A DNA stretch of 11,550 bases from assembly GCA_002412925.1 (NCBI GenBank), contig DHVZ01000073.1, positions 1 through 11,550 on the forward strand. The letters run 5' to 3'. Under the pieces are notes generated by a model. That model made no database searches and was not told the DNA's origin. It was given only the letters and a program-made list of their open reading frames with translations. Shown here piece after piece: positions 1-4,822 of this stretch. Position numbers and translations under genes: made by a program. Numbering within the stretch: position 1 is the first letter of the stretch; each line of letters opens with the position of its first letter. The DNA comes from Anaerolineales bacterium UBA5195 (GTDB taxonomy: Bacteria > Chloroflexota > Anaerolineae > Anaerolineales > Villigracilaceae).

Positions 1-338
1 TGTTAAAACTGTCCGGTAGTCAATATTTTCATACTCCTAATTTTTTTGTTGGTTACATACCTTTTGATGCACATGTCCTATAAAAGTTACAACACAAGTG
101 ACAAGCAAAAAAGTGCGGTTTGTGGACGGGCGAATCCATCCCGGTGAGCCGGTGACTCCTTGCCATAATATGCTTGCGATTTGCGTAGCCGAAGAACCAG
201 CACCAACGCATAAGCAATATTATAGTAGTAAGCTTAGCTTTTTAATATATAATAACTACAATATTGGTTTTCAGTTCAGAGACAACAAAGCGTCAGTGTG
301 CTTTGAACACAATTTCGGACAGCATCTACCGCATACGG
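1..338. other. Non-coding leader region with no supportable gene
   Basis: No convincing gene lies in this stretch. It is mostly AT-rich, with a more GC-rich island at about 100-215. An open frame from GTG at 98 to 370 has no ribosome binding site, no recognisable motif, and runs through the promoter of the next gene, so I do not call it. Within the island TGCTTGCG (171-178) can pair with CGCATAAGCA (207-216) with a two-base bulge. I compared the island by eye with cobalamin, molybdenum-cofactor and tRNA-Sec patterns and found no match. Confidence 0.5.
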
Positions 339-366
339 TTGTTAGATTTATTGCACCGTGTATAAT
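339..366 (+). promoter_or_regulatory. Candidate sigma70-type promoter of the peroxiredoxin gene
   Basis: TTGTTA (339-344) and a perfect TATAAT (361-366) are separated by 16 bases. This would start transcription near 372 and give a leader of about 36 nt to the ATG at 408, or about 144 nt to the ATG at 516. The -35 element matches the consensus at four of six positions. It is inferred from sequence only. Confidence 0.55.
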
Positions 367-407
367 TTAAATTGACAAACCTTACGTCCATAGAAAAAGG
401 AGACGCA

Positions 408-1121
408 ATGGCAGATCAGCCCCAAGGATGTGCCCGTATGACCGGGACCGTTTCTGGCGAAAAACCAGGCGAGGCCCAACCTACCCAAGTCCCTGCTGAA
501 AAAAAGGAGATGACCATGACCGCTCGTGTCGGGCAAAAAGCCCCCGATTTTACCGCCCCCTCTTACTACAAGGGCGGTTTCACCCCTGTCAAGCTCTCGG
601 ATTTTGCCGGGAAGTGGGTTCTTGTTTGTTTCTATCCGGGTGACTTCACCTTTGTCTGAGCGACTGAAGTGTCGGCGGTCGCCGACAAATATGCACAATT
701 GCAGGAACTGGGCGTGGAAGTCATCTCCGTCAGTGTGGACAGCCACTTCGTTCATAAAATGTGGAACGATCATGAATTGGTCAAAATGGTGGATGGCGGT
801 GTGCCTTTCCACATGGCCTCGGACCAGGCGGGAAATGTGGGCCGCGCTTACGGCGTTTGGGACGAGAATCAGGGCATCGAACTGCGCGGACGCTTCATCA
901 TCGATCCGGATGGCATCATCCAGGCAATGGAAGTGCTGACCCCGCCGGTTGGCCGCCGTTTTGCGGAGAGTATCCGCCAGATCCAGGCCTTCCAACTGGT
1001 GCGCGCTTCGGGCGGCAAAGAAGCCACTCCGGCAGGTTGGGAGCCGGGCAAACTCACCTTGAAACCAGGCCCCGATTTGGTCGGCAATGTCTGGAAGGTG
1101 TGGAAGCCAGGTATGGAGTAA
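408..1121 (+). CDS. Selenocysteine-containing peroxiredoxin (AhpC/TSA family), TGA read as Sec
   Basis: Reduces hydrogen peroxide and alkyl hydroperoxides with a catalytic selenocysteine. One frame runs from 408 to 1121 with a single in-frame TGA at 657-659. Around it the protein reads PGDFTFV-U-ATEV, matching the peroxiredoxin active site PxDFTFVCPTE with Sec in place of the peroxidatic Cys. The family continues on both sides: VGQKAPDFTAP, then DSHFVHKMW, GVPFHMASD, LRGRFIIDPDG and PAGWEPGK. Two starts are plausible. ATG 408 (AAAGGAGA at 397-403) gives 237 residues with a 36-residue N-terminal extension. ATG 516 (AAGGAG at 504-509) gives 201 residues with Sec48, the usual family length. The C-terminal site that normally reads VCPA reads ATPA, so the classical resolving Cys is absent. 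Expression requires SelA/B/C/D elsewhere in the genome. Confidence in family is very high and in Sec decoding high. Confidence 0.93.
657..690 (+). promoter_or_regulatory. Bacterial SECIS-type hairpin directing Sec insertion
   Basis: Just after the TGA (657-659), TGTCGGC (670-676) pairs perfectly with GCCGACA (681-687) around a GGTC loop (677-680). The apical loop starts 17 nt after the TGA and begins with G. This fits the bacterial SECIS rule as I know it: a stem-loop inside the coding region roughly 16-37 nt after UGA, with a G in the first two loop positions. The element also encodes VSAVADK, so it is constrained at both levels. SelB binding is inferred. Confidence 0.8.
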
Positions 1122-1135
1122 ATTTCAGGCAAGAA

Positions 1136-1176
1136 CTGGGCCAGTCACGTAATAAAGTGACTGGCCCAGCGTTTTT
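1136..1176 (+). terminator. Strong intrinsic terminator after the peroxiredoxin gene
   Basis: A perfect 13-bp stem, CTGGGCCAGTCAC (1136-1148) with GTGACTGGCCCAG (1157-1169), closes an 8-nt loop (GTAATAAA). TTTTT at 1172-1176 follows. It begins 14 bases after the peroxiredoxin stop and marks that gene as a monocistronic unit. Confidence 0.92.
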
Positions 1177-1507
1177 AAACATCCACCCCGCAAAAGCAAT
1201 CCACTGGAACTGATACCTGATCCAAAAACCAAATCAGTGACCAGACACCTACGCCGGTTCAGCGGAGTTTTGATAGCCAGGTATCGTCAAAAACTATAGC
1301 GCCGGTAACAAGTATCACTTTTTTCGCGACAAAGGGGGGGTAAGCAAGAAATGAGGCATGATTGGGCTAAAACTCCGCCAAGAGAATAGCCAACATGCCT
1401 CAACGAGAGTGTATCAAAAAAAGACGAAAATTGCAAAAGAGAATAACGCTCGCAATCGAACAACTGAAGCTTGGCCGGTAAAATAGCCTCCCCCAAATGG
1501 CGGGGAT
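1177..1507. other. Intergenic region with inverted repeats, no supportable gene
   Basis: This stretch holds no gene I can support. It contains GATACCTG (1212-1219), which is the reverse complement of CAGGTATC (1278-1285), and a long imperfect hairpin at 1352-1402. A tiny frame (1395-1481, 28 residues, rich in Lys and Arg) starts inside that hairpin. It has no clear ribosome binding site and I do not recognise it. The region could be a worn remnant of a small mobile element or a long regulated leader for the AhpD-like gene. Confidence 0.4.
1352..1402. repeat. Long imperfect inverted repeat
   Basis: TGAGGCATG (1352-1360) pairs perfectly with CATGCCTCA (1394-1402). The stem continues inward as TTGGGCTA (1362-1369) with TAGCCAA (1387-1393), with two single-base bulges on the left arm. 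The loop is 17 nt (1370-1386). The total paired length is about 16 bp. No T-run follows, so it is not a simple terminator. Possible roles are a MITE or REP-like element, or an RNA leader structure. Confidence 0.6.
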
Positions 1508-1578
1508 GAACACTCCCCATTCGAGGGATGTGGCCGGGGAGTGTTCGGGGTAGGATGAGATCATGATTCACTCTCATC
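1508..1578 (+). promoter_or_regulatory. Two hairpins in the leader of the AhpD-like gene
   Basis: GAACACTCCCC (1508-1518) pairs perfectly with GGGGAGTGTTC (1536-1546). Immediately after, GATGAGA (1554-1560) pairs with TCTCATC (1572-1578), ending 4 bases before the AAGGAG ribosome binding site (1583-1588). Neither is followed by a T-run. A hairpin that close to the ribosome binding site may tune translation; alternatively the first palindrome could be an operator. Function is inferred. Confidence 0.45.
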
Positions 1579-1594
1579 ACCAAAGGAGAACCAA

Positions 1595-1948
1595 TTGAAT
1601 AAGCAATACCCTGCCTATTACAACCAGCTCAACAAGCTCATGAACACCTTGGGAAAGGAAATTCCTGGCACCATGTCGGGTTTCAGTCAACTCCACAAAC
1701 AGTCCATGACTGAGGGGGCTTTGAGTGCCAAAAACAAAGAACTCATTGCCCTGGCGATTGCGATCACGGTGCGCTGCGACGGCTGTATTGCCTACCACGT
1801 CCATGATGCTCTCCTGGCTGGCGCTACCCGTCCGGAGATCGTTGAAGCGATCGGCGTTGCCATCTTAATGGGCGGCGGGCCTTCGACGATCTATGGGGCT
1901 GAAGCGCTCGAGGCGCTGGAACAGTTTGAGGCGGTTGGCGTGCATTAA
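1595..1948 (+). CDS. AhpD-like carboxymuconolactone decarboxylase family protein
   Basis: A 117-residue protein with the alkylhydroperoxidase AhpD core. Glu49, Cys61, Cys64 and His68 (CDGCIAYH) have the same spacing as the catalytic Glu, CxxC and His of mycobacterial AhpD (12, 3 and 4 residues apart). The segment after it, HDALLAGATRPEIVEAIGVA, is the usual helix of the family. Such proteins are cytosolic thiol oxidoreductases that can recycle peroxiredoxins. The gene starts with TTG at 1595, six bases after AAGGAG (1583-1588); no better start exists. It lies downstream of the selenoperoxiredoxin but behind a strong terminator, so it has its own transcription. A role as reductant of that selenoprotein is inferred from proximity and chemistry. 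Other members of the family act on quite different substrates. Confidence 0.88.
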   Translation: MNKQYPAYYNQLNKLMNTLGKEIPGTMSGFSQLHKQSMTEGALSAKNKELIALAIAITVRCDGCIAYHVHDALLAGATRPEIVEAIGVAILMGGGPSTIYGAEALEALEQFEAVGVH

Positions 1949-1974
1949 TCCCGGCGCTAAAACTCCACAAAAAG

Positions 1975-2020
1975 GCAGGGTAAATCCGGTTGAAATCTTC
2001 CGGCTTTACCCTGCTATGAT
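1975..2020 (+). terminator. Probable terminator hairpin after the AhpD-like gene
   Basis: GCAGGGTAAA (1975-1984) pairs with TTTACCCTGC (2005-2014). After one mismatch the stem extends with CCGG (1986-1989) and CCGG (2000-2003). The T-run after it is poor (TATGATTT), so this may be a weak terminator or a bidirectional one shared with the minus-strand remnant that follows. Confidence 0.6.
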
Positions 2021-2076
2021 TTAAAGTGGCTCCAACTCGAACGCTTTAATGGGCAGAATGAACAAACCCCGCCAGT

Positions 2077-2244
2077 TCATAAGCGGGCAATTCGGTCAGG
2101 TAGCCAGCGCGGGATACGGACGGTTCGTGGGTGTTCATCCAACTCATACAGGATCAGGATGCGGGTTGGATCAGAAAAAGCCGAACACAATTCGGCTTCC
2201 ATCATGCAAACTTCCTGGGTCAGTGTGGGGGAAATGGTCAACAT
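2077..2244 (-). pseudogene. Broken ArsR-family regulator, N-terminal remnant
   Basis: The minus strand from ATG at 2244 to a stop at 2077-2079 encodes 55 residues. The first 42 look like the start of an ArsR-type winged-helix repressor: MMEAELCSAFSDPTRILILY followed by ELDEHPRTV, matching the family pattern AlsDPTRlrIL..L. The expected helix-turn-helix (…VSRHL…) is missing and the frame ends after an unrelated tail. A second minus frame continues for a few dozen residues but also lacks the HTH. I read it as a deletion or frameshift remnant. An intact ArsR-family gene lies about 1 kb away at 3230. This is the only minus-strand coding trace in the window. Confidence 0.6.
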
Positions 2245-2439
2245 AACTCGCTCGATATATATGACTTGGCGAATAAATAGATATTCTTATTACGATATTA
2301 TCTCCTGTCGGCTATCCAAAATAGTGGGGTTTGTCACAGGGTTTAGTGTCTTAAGTAACAATATACTTGACATCGCTCCCGGCTTGATACAAAAACAATC
2401 CGGACTTGTAATATTCACATAATATTTTTGTACAAAGTA

Positions 2440-2467
2440 TTGTAATATTGAAATAAATAACTATAAT
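2440..2467 (+). promoter_or_regulatory. Candidate promoter of the triheme cytochrome gene
   Basis: TTGTAA (2440-2445) and a perfect TATAAT (2462-2467) are 16 bases apart in a very AT-rich stretch, predicting a start near 2474 and a leader of about 110 nt. The ten bases TTGTAATATT occur at 2406-2415 and again at 2440-2449, 34 bases apart, the second copy covering the -35 element. The layout resembles the peroxiredoxin promoter (TTGTTA-16-TATAAT). Confidence 0.5.
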
Positions 2468-2481
2468 ATAGTATATAGAGA

Positions 2482-2498
2482 TGTGCTATTTTTACACA
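2482..2498. promoter_or_regulatory. Possible operator, TGTG-N9-CACA palindrome
   Basis: TGTGCTATTTTTACACA sits just downstream of the predicted transcription start, a place where a bound repressor would block the cytochrome gene. The half-sites resemble those of CRP/FNR-family regulators but the spacing differs from the classical sites. The spacer is AT-rich. Which protein, if any, binds is unknown. Confidence 0.3.
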
Positions 2499-2585
2499 GG
2501 CAAGAGCAACCCAATATAAGCGACAACCCGATTTAGAAATACTGCCAGCTTTTCTTTACAGGAACACGCCCCAAGGAGGCCTGCC

Positions 2586-3122
2586 ATGTTCACAAAAAAA
2601 TCGTTTGTCCTGATCAGCCTGCTGATTGGAGTCACTCTGACACTGACGATTCTCGCCAACACAGCCCCCGCCCAGGCTCGCGCCCCGCTTCAATCTGAGG
2701 ATGGCAGCAAATGTATAACCTGCCACGAGAACTTGTATTATCTGCATGACACTGGCAAGTCATATTGTTTGAAAGATGCGCCAATGGCTTGCGTGGATTG
2801 TCACGGCGGCGACCCAACCGCCCTGACCCAGGAAGCCGCCCATTTCAAGCGCGCTGCCCACCCGGTCATCAACGCTAACGATAAAAAATGCTACGACTGC
2901 CATCCCGTCGAAGCCGATACTCGCCTGGACAAGTTCCGCCAGGTGGCTGGCATCAAAAAGGTACTGGTAGTCGCTCCATACCAACCTGTTGTGTCGCAAG
3001 TGGCAGACTTCCCGGCAGAAAAACTTGATGAATGGGTACTGGGTTTTGAAACTATCCCCCTATTTCTGGTGGCCGGTCTGGCACTGACCATTTTCATAGT
3101 TTTCAAAATCCGTCACGGATAA
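2586..3122 (+). CDS. Membrane-anchored triheme cytochrome c
   Basis: A 178-residue electron-transfer protein expected on the outer face of the cytoplasmic membrane. Residues 1-32 form a signal peptide (basic MFTKK, hydrophobic stretch, APAQA before a likely cleavage site). Three CxxCH heme c motifs follow: CITCH 43-47, CVDCH 69-73 and CYDCH 102-106. Extra His residues (54, 86, 92) could be distal ligands. A hydrophobic helix at about 157-173 followed by KIRHG anchors the C-terminus. Start ATG 2586 is six bases after AAGGAGG (2573-2579). It stands alone between an AT-rich promoter region and an ArsR-family gene. The family resembles small multiheme NapC/Nrf-like or cytochrome c3-like carriers, but I cannot assign a named subgroup. 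Redox partner unknown. Confidence 0.85.
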   Translation: MFTKKSFVLISLLIGVTLTLTILANTAPAQARAPLQSEDGSKCITCHENLYYLHDTGKSYCLKDAPMACVDCHGGDPTALTQEAAHFKRAAHPVINANDKKCYDCHPVEADTRLDKFRQVAGIKKVLVVAPYQPVVSQVADFPAEKLDEWVLGFETIPLFLVAGLALTIFIVFKIRHG

Positions 3123-3229
3123 ATCTCGTTGCAGTTATCACCGATATCCGCGAAATAAGCCGATAACAGTGGAAGCCCTACCAGAAACATCCTTGACCAC
3201 TTTGAAAAACTACACTACCTCGAGGCAGC

Positions 3230-3553
3230 ATGGAACGTTCCATCTTTGACATCCAGGCAGATTTTTGCAAAGCCATGGGCAATGCTACGCGCCTGCAAAT
3301 CCTGCACATCTTGCGTGAACGCCCCCTGATTGTCAACGAAATCGTGGCGCAAACCGGTTTCAGCCAGTCGATGGTCTCGCGCCAGTTATCCGCCCTGCGC
3401 TCTGTGGGCGTTGTCGAATGTCAGCGGCATGGTACAGAGATGCTCTACCAACTCTCCGATAGTCAGATTGGCGAAGTTTGCGATTTGGTGCGCAAAGTCT
3501 TACTGGAGCAAATGAAAAAACGCTCAAATGTGTTATTCCCAAGCGAACAATAA
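3230..3553 (+). CDS. ArsR-family winged-helix transcriptional regulator
   Basis: A 107-residue DNA-binding repressor. The N-terminal helix with FCKAMGNATRLQILHIL (12-28) is the ArsR signature. The helix-turn-helix runs at about 34-56 (VNEIVAQTGFSQSMVSRQL), followed by the wing (VVECQRHGTEMLYQLSD). The ELCxCDL metal site of classical ArsR/SmtB is absent. The three cysteines (13, 64, 84) could instead sense metal or redox state, which is speculation. Start ATG 3230 follows a modest GAGG at 3222-3225. It is 107 bases downstream of the triheme cytochrome gene in the same direction, so the two may be co-transcribed; regulation of that cytochrome is a natural guess. About 230 bases of non-coding DNA follow before PadR. 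Confidence 0.88.
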   Translation: MERSIFDIQADFCKAMGNATRLQILHILRERPLIVNEIVAQTGFSQSMVSRQLSALRSVGVVECQRHGTEMLYQLSDSQIGEVCDLVRKVLLEQMKKRSNVLFPSEQ

Positions 3554-3734
3554 AACGCATTCTTCCTTTGGGTTGGCTCAGTTTTGGATGGCTGGGTTTG
3601 CGTAAGGATCAAGCGCGGTTTGCATATTCGTAAGTAAGGGAAATCGACGCGGGGGAAATTTAGCCAGAGAAACAATAAAGTTGTAATAAATAAATTTATT
3701 GAGAAATAATTACTAATATATTGGTCGAATACTA

Positions 3735-3763
3735 TTGACTTTTTGTCTATAGCGGCGTAGACT
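3735..3763 (+). promoter_or_regulatory. Sigma70-type promoter of the padR operon
   Basis: TTGACT (3735-3740) and TAGACT (3758-3763) are separated by exactly 17 bases. Upstream lies an AT-rich tract containing the perfect 12-bp palindrome AATAAATTTATT (3689-3700), which might act as an UP element. The predicted start is near 3770, giving a very short leader before the AAGGAG at 3771-3776. Confidence 0.6.
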
Positions 3764-3768
3764 ATAGA
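3746..3768. promoter_or_regulatory. Likely PadR operator, inverted repeat over the -10 box
   Basis: TCTATAG (3746-3752) and CTATAGA (3762-3768) are perfect reverse complements 9 bases apart. They cover the spacer and -10 element of the padR promoter. A second nested pair, GTCTA (3745-3749) and TAGAC (3758-3762), strengthens the symmetry. PadR-family proteins commonly repress their own operon through such dyads. That this PadR binds here is inferred from position. Confidence 0.55.
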
Positions 3769-3785
3769 TAAAGGAGTTGATGCTT

Positions 3786-4163
3786 ATGCCCAGTGGACGT
3801 GGTTTCGGTCAGGGTCACGGAGGCGGCAGGCGCAAGATGTTTTTCCTGGAGTCGTGCCTGCTTGTGCTTTTACATCGCGAGCCAGGCTACGGTTACAGCC
3901 TGATGGACGGCCTGCGCGAGTTCGGCTTCCAGACCGAGCAAATGGATATCAGCATCCTGTATCGGGCGCTGCGTGACCTGGAAGCGGCTGAACTGGTCAG
4001 CGGCGCGTGGGATGAGAACAGCCTAGGCCCTCAGCGGCGGGTCTACACCCTTACTCCACGGGGCGAAGCTGCCCTGGTGGAATGGATCGAAGCCTTACGC
4101 CAGAGGCGCAAGGAAATCGAAAAACTGGAAGCGGCATATGACGCCGCAACAAAAAGCAACTGA
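3786..4163 (+). CDS. PadR-family transcriptional regulator
   Basis: A 125-residue winged-helix repressor. After a Gly-rich head (MPSGRGFGQGHGGGRRK) the PadR domain follows: LESCLLVLLHREPGYGYSLM (21-40), SILYRALRDLEAAELV (56-71) and RRVYTLTPRGEAAL (84-97). A C-terminal helix (about 97-118) would serve in dimerisation. ATG 3786 is nine bases after AAGGAG (3771-3776). TTG 3777 and ATG 3780 are in frame but too close to that site. The gene heads a dense operon of metallocluster-type proteins and sits under a promoter with a perfect dyad, so autoregulation of the whole set is likely. The Gly-rich head echoes the DUF5320 protein encoded next. The ligand is unknown. Confidence 0.88.
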   Translation: MPSGRGFGQGHGGGRRKMFFLESCLLVLLHREPGYGYSLMDGLREFGFQTEQMDISILYRALRDLEAAELVSGAWDENSLGPQRRVYTLTPRGEAALVEWIEALRQRRKEIEKLEAAYDAATKSN

Positions 4164-4188
4164 TGCAATGGCAAAAAGGAGAAATATC

Positions 4189-4437
4189 ATGCCACTCAAA
4201 GATGGAACTGGTCCCAACGGACAAGGCTCTCGCACAGGACGAGGCGCGGGGAACTGCGCCGGACAAGGCGGCGCCGGTCGTGGCCTCGGTCAAGGTCGCG
4301 GATTTGGCAATCGTCGCGGACGCGGCACTGGCTCGAATAACACCCAGGATAACTCCTGGCTTCAAAATCAACTCAACAACCTGCAGGCCGCCATCCAAAA
4401 GCTGACTGAGCGGTTGGATGGGACGAAAAAGGAATAG
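4189..4437 (+). CDS. DUF5320 family small Gly-rich protein
   Basis: An 82-residue protein of unknown function. The first 45 residues are Gly/Arg-rich with the DUF5320 signature DGTGPNGQG…TGRGAGNCAG (5-25), including one Cys (23). Residues 55-78 (NSWLQNQLNNLQAAIQKL) form a short amphipathic helix, probably a coiled coil. Start ATG 4189 follows AAAAAGGAG at 4173-4181. Members of this family are regularly encoded beside NifX-like and MinD-like proteins in anaerobes, as here, and are likely to be small partners or carriers in that system; this is inference. It lies 25 bases after padR and overlaps nothing. Confidence 0.8.
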   Translation: MPLKDGTGPNGQGSRTGRGAGNCAGQGGAGRGLGQGRGFGNRRGRGTGSNNTQDNSWLQNQLNNLQAAIQKLTERLDGTKKE

Positions 4438-4444
4438 GGCACTG

Positions 4445-4822
4445 ATGAAACTTGCTATCTCCATTTTTGGAAACAAACTCGAATCTCCCTTCGACCCGCG
4501 TTTTGGACGCGCTGCCGCCTTTTGCCTGGTCGATAGTGAAACCGGTGCGTGGACAGCCCACGAAAACCCGGCGCTTTCTGCTTCGGGCGGGGCGGGTGTG
4601 CAGGCGGCGCAGTTCATCACCAAGCTGGGCGCGCAGGCCGTGATCAGCGGGGCGTATGGCCCCAATGCGGCGGACACGCTCTCTCCGGCGGGCATCGAAA
4701 TGTACCTGATGTCTGGCAATGAAACCTGCACCGCAGCCGAAGTATTGGCGCTGTTCAAGGCCGGAAAACTGACCAAAACGGAAGCCGCCACCCACGCCGG
4801 GCATCACGGAGGCAGTCACTAA
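4445..4822 (+). CDS. NifX/NifB-C-type (dinitrogenase iron-molybdenum cofactor family) protein, copy 1
   Basis: A 125-residue protein with the NifX/NafY/NifB-C fold that binds metal-sulfur clusters. Visible signs are MKLAISIFGNKLESPFDPRFGR at the N-terminus, SGGAGVQAAQFI (47-58) and AQAVISGAYGPNA (63-75). The tail HAGHHGGSH (117-125) is a potential metal-binding segment. Free-standing proteins of this family in anaerobes include the orange protein that holds a Mo/Cu-sulfide cluster. No nitrogenase genes are in the window, so nitrogen fixation is not implied. ATG 4445 follows AAAGGAA (4428-4433) and its stop overlaps the ATG of the next ATPase (TAATG), showing translational coupling. Confidence 0.85.
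   Translation: MKLAISIFGNKLESPFDPRFGRAAAFCLVDSETGAWTAHENPALSASGGAGVQAAQFITKLGAQAVISGAYGPNAADTLSPAGIEMYLMSGNETCTAAEVLALFKAGKLTKTEAATHAGHHGGSH

Noticed and set aside
100..216. Known riboswitch (cobalamin, molybdenum cofactor) or tRNA-Sec gene
   Set aside because: Conserved cores I could recall are absent and no cloverleaf can be drawn.
98..370. Open frame of 90 residues before the peroxiredoxin gene
   Set aside because: No ribosome binding site, no recognisable motif, GTG start, AT-driven composition in its second half and overlap with the promoter of the next gene.
372..659. Separate short gene ending at the TGA, with a second gene from 669
   Set aside because: Both pieces belong to one peroxiredoxin, the TGA replaces the catalytic Cys codon, and a SECIS-type hairpin follows. 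A pseudogene reading is less likely for the same reasons.
348..995. Long minus-strand frame opposite the peroxiredoxin
   Set aside because: It is the antisense shadow of a well-supported gene and shows no motif of its own.
1287..1583. Minus-strand frame of 98 residues over the hairpin region
   Set aside because: It reads through several inverted repeats, lacks a ribosome binding site and matches no family I know.
2049..2422. Plus-strand frames between the AhpD-like gene and the cytochrome
   Set aside because: No recognisable motif; the meaningful signal here is on the minus strand (ArsR remnant) and the rest is AT-rich control DNA.
3777..3785. TTG 3777 or ATG 3780 as start of padR
   Set aside because: They lie zero to three bases after AAGGAG; ATG 3786 has a workable spacing.
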